A DNA stretch of 64,000 nucleotides from Gaertneriomyces semiglobifer (GCA_025558075.1 JAHLKF010000038.1:36113-100112); one strand, 5' to 3'. Numbered from the stretch's first letter, positions 26,099 through 37,117 are shown. Numbers and translations: made by a program. The notes: generated from the sequence alone by a model not told the origin.

Positions 26099-28157
26099 AT
26101 TCTTCCATGTTGTTGTGTGACAGGTACCAGACACCATCGAGGGTACGGCAGACATCAAATTCGATATACTTGAGCCTTCCCCTTTGAATCAGACGTTCCA
26201 CATTTGATAACAAATAGATAGGGATTGATAATTGTCCAAAACGATGGGCAATGATAATGTTACGATCGGACATGTCAAGTTCCACTTTTTTGATGGTACC
26301 ATTATCCGGAACACCACCACCACCACCACTACCGTTGTCGATAGCTTTTTGAATTTCCTGTTGCAATGTACGGTAGTTGACCAGTTCGGTTCCTTCGTAC
26401 GCTGAGCCTGGATCACCAGTAGCATCATGATCGTAGAATGCTCGAGCATTGCCATCCTCATCTACAATCACCACAAAGGCGTCCGCACCGTTAGAGCCAC
26501 CATAAGCTTTAGCACTGGCTGCGGTCGAAAGTCCTAAACACGCCGCCAACGCACCCATGGTAATGATAGTACCATTGTTGGCGTACCATGAGACAACACT
26601 GCTCGCTAAACCACCTAAAGAGCCCGCAACACCTTCCTTGACAAGATCTCCAGCTGCCGAGCTCCCTTGTCCTGGAGCTTTTGTCGCTAAGCTGATGACA
26701 CCGTTATTGATACTGATTCCAGTTCCACCACTGTAATTTCCAGAGATTTTGCCGGTGTTGTTATCCACACTGATCCCGCCACTACCCTGATAATTTCCTT
26801 TGATGATGCGATGAGAACCATCCTGTGAGGTTACCGTTGTTAGAGTCGCATTGTCCACGAGTTTCGTCAAGTCCAGTTTGATTTTCACTTCTCCCGTGTC
26901 CGTATGGGTGTCTACACTCAATGTTTGATTGTCAATCAGGTTCTTGACATCCACTTCAATCAAATACAAAGGACGATTGGATCCATCCTGAAGTGTTTTG
27001 ATACGAAGTGTCCTCTTATCAATCAGCCCTTCAGTACGAACCGCTAGACGACCAGCAGCGTCCGGATCGGGATATTCAGCTGGTGGACTTAACAACTGCT
27101 TCATCATTGTGTTGGTGTCAAATTGAACGCCAAAGCTTGCTAACTTGGACGGTTTGGTGGTATCATTGTCTGGTTGGGGATCGTATGTGTGAAGTGTCCA
27201 GTCATGGTTGATGGACATTTGAAACTTAGCTTTGTCATAAGTCAGGGTTTTTCGATCCAGGATATGATGAAAATTGATGCTGAGACCGGGCGGTTTCTCG
27301 ATGTCGTTGGCGGGTAATACAACCAGTGTATCGTCGTGGATGACTGTAAGCGCTTTCGGTTGATAGGGCATTCCAGTATCATCATCCGATGGAAGCTCTT
27401 CGTCGGTGTAGAGGTCCTCAGTATCCACAACATTGAGAGGAGGTTTGTAACGAATGTTGAGTTCCTTTTTCTTGAACGTCCCCGCCTTTCTTGGAGTGGT
27501 TGTGATAGATACAGGAGAGTCTTTCCCCGGTCGCATGAATCGCCAGACATAGAAAACAGGTGCACACACATTGTCAGGGAACTCCATCACATTGAGAATG
27601 TTGAAACCTCCCGAAGTGATGTATATCGGCGAGTAGACAGCACCTAAACTGATCGGTCCCAAGGGAAGCTCTCCATAAAAGAATTCCTTGCTGCATTCGT
27701 AACCGTCAGGGTTGTTGAGGTCATCTCTGTTGGAACCGCTTCCAAAAAGAACTTGGCGGGCACCGATATTTTTGATCGTGAGTGTTCCGTCTTCTTTGAC
27801 CTTGAAAAAGGTATCATCTGATTTGAGTTGGATCTTAGGATTCCCCAGTGTTTCCACGATGGGGGCGTCAAACGATTTGGCAGTCGACAGAGCTCCTTGA
27901 GGGGTGACTCGAAACTTCTCACTGTCCAGTTTGAGTGTTACAACGGCATTCTCTTGGTCGATGAGTAAAGGAGGTGCATGATCAGGTATAAGGGCAGGGA
28001 TGTCGGCCTTCACTGCTAACTGATCATCCTCATTGATTTTCAACGATGTCGGATCCAAACGAAGCGTAATCTTGTTGTTACTATCCACAACGAGAGGAAC
28101 ATCAGCACTCACACCGCCTACTCTGCCCGGCCGACGTCCAATAGTGGAGCCACCCAT
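26099..28157 (-). pseudogene. Element-B fiber, 5' half: shaft repeats, hydrophobic segment and start of GDPD domain (interrupted)
   Basis: From ATG 28157 about 685 residues are intact up to the insertion. Adenovirus-like shaft repeats come first (for example PLVVDSNNKITLRLDPTSLKINEDDQLAV). A folded insert and more shaft repeats follow, then GGTGISINNG turns and a hydrophobic stretch (ITMGALAACLGLSTAASA). A linker with a glycine run leads to the start of a GDPD barrel (IIIAHRFG, then IEFDVCRTLDGVWYLSHN). The catalytic His-Arg and the ExD pair are present, with Asn where the classical HD motif has Asp. The frame then enters element A's terminal repeat and reads about 50 unrelated codons before a stop at 25947. 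The rest of the domain is at 533-2668. The intact gene would have been about 1,400 codons. Confidence 0.85.
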
Positions 28158-28240
28158 TGTTGGTTGGCTACGTATACTGTCGGTTGCATACTATCTAGCT
28201 GATCTTTTTGAGTGCATCTCATCATATTGGGGCGAACAAC

Positions 28241-29302
28241 ATGAACGCCGACCCACGTTCGCAGATCCTCTTGAACCAATTGGGAGACGTCCCAACGATT
28301 CCTCAACGCAAGCTGGCTGTCTTTGTAGCGCCATTAGAGAAACTCAAGTTCAAAAAACGACGAGGGCGTGGGGGTGCCAGCTACAACGACCCAAATAACC
28401 TCGTCAAGGAACGCGTGAAGAAAGGCCTCCCCGACAAAAACGGGGAAGAGGAAGACGATGATGAACCAAATGTACAAGTTGATCCAAAACAAAAGGTAAC
28501 GAATTGGTTAGACAAGCTAAAACAGGACACGTTGCTGCCGCCGACAACTTCTCTACCGAAAAGACACATGACAACACCCAACAAGGAAAAACATGGTGTT
28601 CCATCAGCGGACGAGAAAGAGGCACAAGAAGAACGGAAACGCTTGATCGCCCATCATGGCGGGCCGGTAGCGTATATGAACAAAGTTCGGTCAGGAGAGA
28701 TCAACGTCCACACACTTGTACCTGAAGGCGACGTAGCACGACCTATGGTCGTGGACTCGAGTCCAACAAATGAACCAGCCAAGCAGAAAAAAGGTGGCAA
28801 GGCTGTAAAGAAACAAAGTGACAGCAAACCAGAACCCATGGAAGTGGATAAGAAATCGAAAACCCAGAAGAAACAAAGTGTGACAAAACCAGAACCCATG
28901 GAAGTAGATACAACATCAAAAGCCCACAAGAAATCAGAACCTGTAAAGGATCAGGTCAAAGCAAAGAAAAATGTTCATGAGGAGGTAAAGGAGCTACAAC
29001 AGCAACAACCGTCCTCTCTGATAACAAGAAAGTCACCGGAAAATAAACGCCATACTAAAGAAGCGATCACGGACGGTATACGTACAAAGGTCATATCAAA
29101 GGGGAATGCCAGTGGGACTACATTAGGCAAACACACCGTTAGCGATATGTATGGAGCTCCCATCCATTTTAAGAAAACCATCGTGGACCCGGACCCGATT
29201 AAGCGAGGTCCAAAAGGACCCATTCTAAAGTACATGAAAAAGAACAGCGGCGAAAGGAAAGTCCCAACGCCGCCGCTTCACCCGAGACGCTGGAGATATT
29301 AG
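28241..29302 (+). CDS. Element-B basic protein with MEVD repeats
   Basis: The first ATG is 28241 (the open frame begins at a TTG at 28208), giving 353 residues. The protein is rich in Lys, Pro, Glu and Ser, with basic clusters (KKRRGRG near residue 35) and near-duplicate units of KQS...KPEPMEVD around residues 190-230. The C-terminus is basic and proline-rich. It is divergent from the fiber gene and directly upstream of the capsid gene, so a minor virion or core role is likely. The family is not recognised. It may be the counterpart of the 9581-11236 protein of element A, judging by composition only. Confidence 0.6.
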   Translation: MNADPRSQILLNQLGDVPTIPQRKLAVFVAPLEKLKFKKRRGRGGASYNDPNNLVKERVKKGLPDKNGEEEDDDEPNVQVDPKQKVTNWLDKLKQDTLLPPTTSLPKRHMTTPNKEKHGVPSADEKEAQEERKRLIAHHGGPVAYMNKVRSGEINVHTLVPEGDVARPMVVDSSPTNEPAKQKKGGKAVKKQSDSKPEPMEVDKKSKTQKKQSVTKPEPMEVDTTSKAHKKSEPVKDQVKAKKNVHEEVKELQQQQPSSLITRKSPENKRHTKEAITDGIRTKVISKGNASGTTLGKHTVSDMYGAPIHFKKTIVDPDPIKRGPKGPILKYMKKNSGERKVPTPPLHPRRWRY

Positions 29303-29424
29303 GGGTCCAAGATGTCAACGATTAAAGGATGATGGGGAGACCTGCTTTTAAAAAATACTACATTTTCTGTTCAAAAATCATTCAATATAGTGTGCATCCG
29401 AGTATTATTGGAAGAGAGATCACG

Positions 29425-30925
29425 ATGGCGTCTCATTACAAGATCCACAACAGTGTAGGAGAGGTGGTCCCGTGGAATGCCAAGTATTCGTATCCGACAC
29501 AAGCGAGTCGAGCATGGAGGACGTTGGTGAAAATCCCACCCAAGAACGGGTTCGACTTCCGGTCCGGTATGCAGAACACCATTCGTCTCGAACTTCCAGC
29601 TACAGGATACGTGAACCTGGCAAATCACTCTCTCTCCTTTCAAGTCAAACATGTCTTGAAAACTCGAACGGTTGGCACACCCCTCCCACGCTTCCAGAAC
29701 AACATTGCGAGTATCTTTTCACGTATACGATGTTCTTATGGATCCATGACATTTGAGGACCTACAAAATCAAGGAATATTGGCCCGGGTTTTGACGGAGG
29801 GCGCTACCAACAACACGACAGGAGTGAGCGCGCAGAGTAGTATTTCCGAAGGTGTTGGAGGAACCACACAATGTTGGGATAAAGTTGGAAAGAAAGTGTC
29901 GGTGACGAACACACGGTTTGCAGACATCCAAGGAGGTACTAGCAAGTCTGTGGAGGACGACTCTTTGACAGCGGCTATGGTAGTGAATCGACAGTATACT
30001 ATCCAGTTACCCGCTCGGCTTATTTCAACAGAGCAAGCTCATTCCTCTCAAATGGATGGCGTCGCAACTGGCCATCGAATTGGAATTGGCTGATTATGAA
30101 AATTGCGTGGCTCAAACCGATAACAAACAACTCGAGGATTACTTTGAACTGACCAACGTGTCTTTGAATCTGGAGCTGTTAGAGTTTGATGCGACATATG
30201 ACCAAGCAATGTTGGAAGGATTACGCGGGGGTGGAGTACCTATCAAGTTTGCCACCTACGATTGTTTTATTGCAACACCTCACAAATCCAATAAACAAGT
30301 CCTGACGATCCCCGAACGGAACCGATCCATCAAAGCGGTGTTCAATGTGCAAGTACCTGGAAAAGGTACTAACGTGAACCAGAAATATCCCAAAGACTCG
30401 CATGCCTTTTTACAGTCCTCGACGGGATACTTTAATGCCATGGAGAAACCTTGGTGTGTTGGACATGTGGTGGACTTTCAATGGCGTATCGGTGGTAAAT
30501 ACCATCCGGCACAACCTGTGGTATGTGGAACGGACACTGCCACCAACGGTGCTGCTGACGCATACTGGGAATTCGCCAAAGCGTTGAATATTGTTGGGGA
30601 TTATCGTGTAACGACAGGTTTGAACAGCACACGTTGGGCTCGTGGCGATGACAAGAGTATTTTCTGTGATTGGATCGGTGAAGAACAGAAAGACGCAATG
30701 AGCAACGAAACCATTGACGGTCCCTCCGCCTTTGTGATTGCGTGCAACCTCGAGACAAGTGATGGTACAGAGATTTCTGGTATCAACGGAGAAGAACAAA
30801 ACGACATTGCACTTGTGATCAACTACAGTTCAGAACAGTCTCCAGAGACTTATTACTACACGTTTGTTTATTACGATGCAATGTTGGTCCTGCGTGAGAA
30901 CAATGTTGTAGAACTGATCAAATAG
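29425..30925 (+). pseudogene. Element-B major capsid protein, one frameshift
   Basis: From ATG 29425 the frame reads a double-jelly-roll capsid N-terminal half, with PWNAKYSYPTQASRAWRT, then a Phe/Pro-rich region. At about 30020 the frame changes: the downstream frame resumes with LFQQSKLIPLKWMASQLAIELEL, a segment typical of the middle of polinton/adintovirus-type capsid proteins, and runs to 30925. Together they give about 500 residues. A single-base indel explains the break; whether it is biological or a sequencing error cannot be told here. The protein is clearly different from element A's capsid. Confidence 0.8.
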
Positions 30926-30987
30926 AATGCGCCAATGTAATATGAGTGAACTACATACGTGATACTGTATTTATTCTTGGAAAAAAC

Positions 30988-31986
30988 ATGGCCGAAGCTG
31001 TTCCCCTCCGACCTCCTATTCAAACCGTGGGCATCAACGACGTCTACGTCTATCATGAACTCCACTTTGATTCCTCACAACGGGACAACGGTACCAACAG
31101 CCATCCTGTATTCATGTTGAGCAATCCTTTGAACAACGTTTTGGGTATCAAAGTCATCAGTGCCGATATCCCATATGTGTACTATTCTTTTAACAAAAGC
31201 AACAACGTTTTTTACGTGGAGGAACTGGACCTGGATCAGACAAAACGTACCGCCATACCTATTCGTGAGGGAAACTACTCTGCCGAAGAAATAGTGAGAG
31301 AGCTACGTTATCAATTCTTGGAAGCCGGTCTGGATTTGGAAATCGACTATGAGGCTCGTACAAGTACCTATGCGGTCTTTAGCAAAAGTACGGAGTTTGC
31401 GTTGGTCTTTGGTCTTGATCCTGAAGGAAAAGAAGAAGATCTTCAACATACACATGACAGTTTCCGTTTGCTGGGTTTCGACCGTGGAAGATATCCTTCT
31501 GAGGAAATCGCGGCCACCTTACAGACTGGACCACTGGGTGCATACGCTTATATAGTGTACCCACCCTACCCGTGTTTTCCCACCAGCCCTAGTTACCTTC
31601 TTCTTAGTAGTGACACTTTGGGTGCTAGGATTTCCCATTACGTGCATGTGAGCGGAAAAGCCATGCAAAACGCCGGGGTGTTGGCAAAGATACCTGTCAA
31701 CGCGTTACCATTTGATATGATTCATTATGAGGACCCAACACCTATCTACGTCTTTGATACGAGCGCTGGAAATGTGCAAGCTGTTGACCTTCAACTGAAA
31801 TACGGAGATACGGGTATGGAGGTGGATTTAAACGGTATTGCATGGTGCGTCACCTTGGGAGTTTTAGTGGAACGCGAGGCGAGTTTGGCCCGTTACGACT
31901 TTGTAAACAACCGAAACAAAAGGACTTTACCAGTTACGATGTCAATGGGGCCAGGTTCAAGTGCTAAACGCTTCAAAGTTATGTAA
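30988..31986 (+). CDS. Element-B penton (minor capsid)
   Basis: The first ATG is 30988, giving 332 residues in an intact frame. It has the penton layout: HFDSSQRDNGTNSHPVFML, NNVLGIKVISADIPYVYYSF, then IREGNYSAEEIVRELRYQFLEAGL, followed by a single jelly-roll and a C-terminal KRFKVM. The GNYSAEE...L block matches GNYTVADFPQEL in element A's penton. It follows the capsid gene by 62 bp and is convergent with the HNH gene. Confidence 0.75.
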   Translation: MAEAVPLRPPIQTVGINDVYVYHELHFDSSQRDNGTNSHPVFMLSNPLNNVLGIKVISADIPYVYYSFNKSNNVFYVEELDLDQTKRTAIPIREGNYSAEEIVRELRYQFLEAGLDLEIDYEARTSTYAVFSKSTEFALVFGLDPEGKEEDLQHTHDSFRLLGFDRGRYPSEEIAATLQTGPLGAYAYIVYPPYPCFPTSPSYLLLSSDTLGARISHYVHVSGKAMQNAGVLAKIPVNALPFDMIHYEDPTPIYVFDTSAGNVQAVDLQLKYGDTGMEVDLNGIAWCVTLGVLVEREASLARYDFVNNRNKRTLPVTMSMGPGSSAKRFKVM

Positions 31987-32004
31987 TGAATATATAAATA
32001 AAAA

Positions 32005-33894
32005 CTACGACTGTGGTTGTTGCCCACTATCATATGAAAATCCATTCGTAAAGAGGGACACTATCTGAGAACCAGGGAGACTTGGATCCATCAAGTCCGG
32101 TCGTTGATGTAAGGATGCTTTTCGATGTCGACGTATGCGTGCGAGCATGCTCCTAGCATGTTCATTGTTTTCCCGCTGTGTCATCGGTGTTAGGTTACCA
32201 ATACGGTTATCGTGCTTTTGCATGTTGTCGTGGTTGATGGTCAGGTTGTCAATATTGACATGTGGGAAAAAACACCGGTAAAGAGCCCGATGCACGTAAA
32301 CACTTTTGTTTTGACCCTCGTGCCTTAGGGTTACTGTTCGATAACCTTCCTTTGCACGCTGCGCCAAAATTTTTCTACTTTTTCCAAGGACAGCACCCCG
32401 GCTAGAGAAAAAGTATCCTGGAAAATCCGGATGCTCTTTCCAGATTTCGTGCGTGTGGTCGGTATCAAAGAACTGCGCATAATGACCCTTCCCGATGTTG
32501 ACTTTCTCTAGACAAGATCGCAGTACGGCTTGAACGGTTGTTTGGTAAGCGTCAGCACACTCCTGTGCATCGGCGTAGATCTTGGGTGGTTGAAGGGGTT
32601 GGTGCGTAGAGGATTCAAAGATATGTACCGATTTTGAACGCATACGTAATGACGAGTTATAGCGTGGGTCATTACCAAACCCAGAGTCAAGGGATTGGAA
32701 CGGGGTACAGGTGGTGTACTGTGTGACATCTATAGCCACAGTCGCTGTAGCGTTAGGCACGGATAGTTCATCGTCTTCTTCCGAGACCGGTTGTGTGGGC
32801 ACATCAGCTTCTTCTACTTCATCCTGTAAAGGTTGCGAATTTGCCCACTCTGATGCTTTGCCATAGATCTCTTCCCAATCTTCCTCTTCTTCTACCGTTT
32901 CTGTTGTTGTTGCTGTCGTTGCGGCGGCAGCACCATCAATATCCATGTCACTTGTGTTGATTACTGTAATCGTACCGTCAATATCCATATGATCCGTGGT
33001 TACCACATCGGACTGGGAAGGTGGATCTTGGCGATAATGTTTGGACCAAGCGGGTCGACTGCTTCCTACAATATGCATCCGCTTGTGGTTGATATATTCC
33101 CTGTTTTTCTGCAAAAACATCCATCGGTTCGCTAAGGGGGTTACAGGAGGGGGTGGCGACCTTTGTGGTACACATTGTTTCCCTTTTGCGGTAGCATTGA
33201 TCGCCTCGTATTTTTGACGTACCCTTTCTGCCTCCGCAGGGTCCTTGTACATAGTGAGGTCCGGCATCGGTAACCATGGTTCCTCACCTTGCGACGGCTG
33301 CTCCAACGACCTTGCTTCTGACTCATCATACGATGGTAGTTCCAAGGAGCATACCGTTTCTTCAGTTCTCTGCGAAACTGTAGCGGTACATGATGGTTGG
33401 CTTGTAGGGGATGTGACCGTATTGGTTGTAACTGGCGAAGGAGATATTGATACGTTGCGAGGGCAACGTAGTGCCGATTTCAAGGCCTGCCCCGTTAACG
33501 TTGAGCGAACAAGGGATCGGGGCACACTTTCTGTGTTATGTGTAAAGACCCGAACTTCAGGTAATGAATTTATTTGAACATGTTGGTTTGTCGGTTCTGG
33601 CGCTGGCGTCGTTAATGTATTGATCATACTTGGCTCTTCGTCATCGTCCGATACCACAACGGTTTCAACGTCGCTTACATCATCCACCCATGGTGCTTGC
33701 TGAATGATGGTTGTAGGCACTTTGAAACGTGTTTCCGTTTTCATAAAGACGGTAAAAGTTGTTATCGTTGAATACGTCTTGAAATCCTTTGAAACACGTT
33801 CACGGTATACAATATCACATGGGATGTGATGGTATGGGAAAGTTGTCTTGTCCAACACGGTAACATCGCGGGGTGGTAATGGAACACGTGGCAT
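32005..33894 (-). CDS. Element-B protein with C-terminal HNH endonuclease domain
   Basis: The open frame begins upstream at a GTG, but the first ATG after the TATA box is 33894 (MPRVPLPPRD), giving 629 residues. A long Ser/Thr/Pro-rich and acidic middle carries two HMDIDG/DMDIDG copies and an acidic WEEIYGKASEW segment. The C-terminal 150 residues form a NUMOD4/HNH-like unit: FPGYFFSSRGAVLG, then YVHRALYRCFF, INHDNMQKHDNRIGNL and a basic tail. HNH nucleases cut DNA; this could be a homing-type enzyme or a repair or packaging nuclease. The frame is intact despite decay nearby. Confidence 0.7.
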   Translation of the reverse strand: MPRVPLPPRDVTVLDKTTFPYHHIPCDIVYRERVSKDFKTYSTITTFTVFMKTETRFKVPTTIIQQAPWVDDVSDVETVVVSDDDEEPSMINTLTTPAPEPTNQHVQINSLPEVRVFTHNTESVPRSLVRSTLTGQALKSALRCPRNVSISPSPVTTNTVTSPTSQPSCTATVSQRTEETVCSLELPSYDESEARSLEQPSQGEEPWLPMPDLTMYKDPAEAERVRQKYEAINATAKGKQCVPQRSPPPPVTPLANRWMFLQKNREYINHKRMHIVGSSRPAWSKHYRQDPPSQSDVVTTDHMDIDGTITVINTSDMDIDGAAAATTATTTETVEEEEDWEEIYGKASEWANSQPLQDEVEEADVPTQPVSEEDDELSVPNATATVAIDVTQYTTCTPFQSLDSGFGNDPRYNSSLRMRSKSVHIFESSTHQPLQPPKIYADAQECADAYQTTVQAVLRSCLEKVNIGKGHYAQFFDTDHTHEIWKEHPDFPGYFFSSRGAVLGKSRKILAQRAKEGYRTVTLRHEGQNKSVYVHRALYRCFFPHVNIDNLTINHDNMQKHDNRIGNLTPMTQRENNEHARSMLARIRRHRKASLHQRPDLMDPSLPGSQIVSLFTNGFSYDSGQQPQS

Positions 33895-33946
33895 GATGAC
33901 TGTGAGAAAATGATAAGGTGTAGGTAGAGGTGAAAAGGGAGACACC

Positions 33947-33957
33947 GACCTTTTATA
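33947..33957 (-). promoter_or_regulatory. TATA-type promoter core TATAAAAGGTC
   Basis: The minus strand reads TATAAAAGGTC about 55 bp before the ATG at 33894. It matches the core before element A's helicase and SprT-like genes. Confidence 0.55.
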
Positions 33958-34062
33958 ACCATTCGTTTTTAGTATGAAGGTAGGAGTGTACCGGCAACCC
34001 TGATCGATCACAACACCTGGTGACAACAAAAAACACGAAAAACACGAAACATTGATTAGTCC

Positions 34063-35015
34063 ATGGCACCGCGGAAACACTCAAACCGTCAAGAGTTACA
34101 GGTGCGGCCCATTCCGCTGGCTGTAACAGCGCATCACCCTCCTCCACCCATCGGCGACGATGTTCTTTCGTATCACGAATTTACAGCCGGACTGATTGCA
34201 CCGAAAGGGAGTGGGAAAACAACGCTTATCTGCAACCTCCTCAAATTCTATCAGGGCTACTTCCACGTTATCACGGTCTTCAGCCCAACGTTGCACTGTG
34301 ACGAAAAGTGGGAAACAGTCCGCCGTTTACCGTTATTAGCTGAAAATACACAACTCGTCAAATTTCTAAAGAAGAAGGGGCAGAGTGAAAATCCGGTGGT
34401 GGGAAGACCCAGTATCATCGATCAGGGTAACAAACCTTTCAACCCGCATATACCAGACAGTCACTTTATCAGCGAATACGATGAGTCCACGTTGGATGAC
34501 ATGCTTACAGAGCAGCGGGATATGATCAAAGAAATAGAAGGGTTGGGAGGAACCAAACACCTCGCAAACCGTTGGTTGATCATTTTTGATGATCTTGTAG
34601 GTAGTACCTTATTCAGCAATAAGCGACAGGGTGTGTTTAAAATGCTGAACACGAATCATCGACACGCGTCTGCCAGTTTGCTTTTGGTCTCCCAAGCGTA
34701 CCGAGAGGTAAGCAAAACACGAGCGTGTTTTTGATTACCTAACTCCGACGATATAGTATCTCAACACTTGTGTTACTAGATCCCCAAAACCGTGCGGGTA
34801 AACCTTACCGCTTTGATTCTTTTTGAAGTGACAATGAATCCGAGTTGAAAGCGCTTTATGAAGAGAACATTTGCGGAATGACTTGGGATGTGTGGGTGCA
34901 AGCATATAGGTACTGCACAGAACAGGACTACGATTTTATGTACATCAACTACAAGAAGCCGAAAAAACTCCGTGTTATGAAGAATTTTGATCAGTACATC
35001 TTTCTGGATAATTAA
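34063..35015 (+). pseudogene. Element-B packaging ATPase with a 72-bp intron and one frameshift
   Basis: From ATG 34063 the frame gives Walker A APKGSGKTTLI (about residue 45) and Walker B RWLIIFDDLVGS (about 175). At 34708 a segment starts GTAAG, contains CTAAC and ends TAG at 34779. Removing these 72 bases joins YRE to IPKTVRVN in frame, the sequence expected in this family, so it looks like a spliceosomal intron. After it, one base is missing in an A-run near 34830. Beyond that the frame resumes with ESELKALYEENICGMTWDVW and ends at 35015. It packages DNA if functional. Confidence 0.75.
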
Positions 35016-35157
35016 TCGGAAAAGGCAATACAGTTTAATCTTTAGAGTAAATGAATTTTTATTCCATGACAAGTAAATCACTGTTACAACACGCGTGGTC
35101 TCTCTGTGACGGCCAACCGTTCTGACAACCCTCACATCCAGTCTGGCGCGTTCTAAG

Positions 35158-35742
35158 TCATTCCTGCTTCTTCTCATCCTCAAGACCTGGGAACACAACA
35201 TTTGTGGCTGCAAAGTTCATTCCAAAGCGTTTCATGCCCTTGTTGAACCAACCTCCAACACTACAGTGAACTACCATCGGGATACCAGCACAAAGGGTTT
35301 TAGGCGGTGCACCAGGCACAAGTTTGATGTTGCTCTTGGCTTTGAAGTACTTCTTTGTCGTGTCAGTGGTCATTTTGACATAGATACGTGATGTCGTCTC
35401 AGTGGGGTCAAAGAGACGTCCGTTCCAACGTTTCTCCTTATCTTCGCTATAGAACGCCACAGCATCTTTGTCTGTAACACAACCTTCAAGACGTTCAAAG
35501 AGAGTTTGCAAAGCATCCAGGTCTTGAGCACTAACGGTGATACCGAACGTGTGGTTGCCCCAATTATCCGTGTTGATGGTGTTTGTGGCAAGTTGTCCCA
35601 CTAACTCGAGCAATAATGGACGCACAGTCAGGTTGGTAAACATCAGATTAGGTGCATTGGGATTACTGAGTGTCACACATTGAAATGCGGTGTCAGGGTT
35701 GTTCTCCAGCAGGGCCGATGGTGTGAAGGTCGTAACAGTCAT
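35158..35742 (-). CDS. Element-B protein, possible ssDNA-binding protein
   Basis: The frame is open from 35904 but begins at a TTG; the first sensible ATG is 35742 (MTVTTFTPSALL), giving 194 residues. The pattern (RWNGRLFDPTE, SRIYVKMTT, a KFK-type basic strand, then CAGIPMVVHCSVGGWFNKGMKRFGMNFAATNVV and an acidic Lys/Glu end) recalls OB-fold single-strand-binding proteins of large DNA viruses, which finish with a K.(F/W)G... strand and an acidic tail. It lies between ATPase and polymerase genes. Without a profile search this is only a suggestion; the intact frame itself is firm. Confidence 0.55.
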   Translation of the reverse strand: MTVTTFTPSALLENNPDTAFQCVTLSNPNAPNLMFTNLTVRPLLLELVGQLATNTINTDNWGNHTFGITVSAQDLDALQTLFERLEGCVTDKDAVAFYSEDKEKRWNGRLFDPTETTSRIYVKMTTDTTKKYFKAKSNIKLVPGAPPKTLCAGIPMVVHCSVGGWFNKGMKRFGMNFAATNVVFPGLEDEKKQE

Positions 35743-36078
35743 TTCCAAATGGGGAAATAGAATTACTGACGTTGATGTTGTTGTGTTGTTGTTGTTGCTC
35801 TTGTCGGGACCCTGGGGTTCTTGATGGTTAAGGTTGTTTGCTAGAAAAAACTTCTGGGGGCACAGAGAACCTTTCGCCGTTTTATATTCCAATCCGTGAA
35901 ACAATGTAAAATAGTGAGCATACTACTCTATGAGAGTCGACAATATCAGTGGAAGTGTATAGAACTCAAAAGAACAAAATTGGTACGGCCTGATGTTCAA
36001 CCGTTCGGAAAAAAGCAGGGATGCTCACATTGTCTCGTTTTTCTTTCATGCACAATGTTGCCAGGGGCGGTTCAAGAC

Positions 36079-36330
36079 ATGTTCAGGCGAAAGAACCTTC
36101 GAGTAACGCGTCGGCCTTGGTATCGTCGACAGCGACGACAACTTGGTGCCCTTTGGGAGAGTCGTGGCACCAGCCGTGGCAGCGTCGCAACCCATTCGGC
36201 AGACTGGTACGACATTTCAATGAAAGTCCCACGACCGCCATCTGTCGGGAGCGGAATGATGGGGAAGGTGACAATGTACACTGGTGTTGGAGCTCAGACT
36301 CAAAAACGACGGGGTGTGCAGATGAGATAG
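36079..36330 (+). CDS. Small Arg-rich protein (core-protein-like)
   Basis: ATG 36079 gives 83 residues beginning MFRRKNLRVTRRPWYRRQRRQLG, strongly basic at the N-terminus. Such peptides resemble adenovirus-type core/condensing proteins, but other frames are also open here and the surroundings are decayed, so it may be chance. Confidence 0.3.
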   Translation: MFRRKNLRVTRRPWYRRQRRQLGALWESRGTSRGSVATHSADWYDISMKVPRPPSVGSGMMGKVTMYTGVGAQTQKRRGVQMR

Positions 36331-36404
36331 TAGGCATCCCCTTTCTCTGGAACCCTCTTTTGCTCACCCATACGGTTGTAAAAACTCCATAAATTCAATA
36401 CAAG

Positions 36405-36999
36405 ATGGTTTGCCCCGCTAACGTAGAGGAACTTGACCCTTGTCATTGGCGAGTACGAGCGCGCGCGGTTCTTTGAACTCTTAGGTAGCGAAAGTTTCGA
36501 GAACGTTCCTGAAGTGCGTGAAGACCAACTTCTCCTATATCTGTACCCTGCAATGGATCAAATCTGCCCCTTGATTGTCAATGTCCGGGATCCGACCGTG
36601 TGCCATTGGCCCTTACGACAACACAACCGCATAACACCTTCCTACTCTTTGTCCCGACAAACTTTCCTGAACCATTCCATATGACACCCTACTCTTTCGC
36701 GGAGATCCCGCTCGGTTTGGAGTTTCACGTACCACGCGGTATGACAGTTCAGATCGAGCATGTGGCCCGATCCCATTCGGTCGTGCTTCAGACTTTACTC
36801 ATGAAACCAACACCAATGGTTGTGTCGGTACAAGAGAAGTGCAAGGTCTCCATATCACCATTCGGAACCCTACCGCGTCATACTCACCATCGACCCGACG
36901 AAAGCTATTGCGTATGCGGTAATACCTAGACGGCGCACCTTCCAGAAGCATCCCGCTCAACGCTTCAACCCGCCCCGGATCATTTCAAGTGGTCAATGA
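36405..36999 (+). pseudogene. Broken element-B gene of unknown function
   Basis: Reading starts at ATG 36405 and shifts frame near 36435, near 36600 and near 36850. Together the segments give roughly 190 residues with coding-like character: EYERARFFELLGSESF, LLLYLYPAMDQICPLIV, then NTFLLFVPTNFPEPF, EIPLGLEFHVPRGMTVQIEHV and finally IAYAVIPRRRTFQKHPAQ. The family is not recognised; a beta-rich virion protein is possible. Confidence 0.4.
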
Positions 37000-37048
37000 T
37001 GATAGCTTAGTTTTGAAGAACTCAGTAGCGATTACTCGTTCAGTTCTG

Positions 37049-37056
37049 TATAAATA
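37049..37056 (+). promoter_or_regulatory. TATA box TATAAATA before the polymerase gene
   Basis: It lies 69 bp upstream of the ATG at 37118. Confidence 0.4.
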
Positions 37057-37117
37057 AGATGTTCGACTATTTTGTGTGTATCATAGTTTGAATAGAAAAT
37101 ACACACCATTGTCAGCG

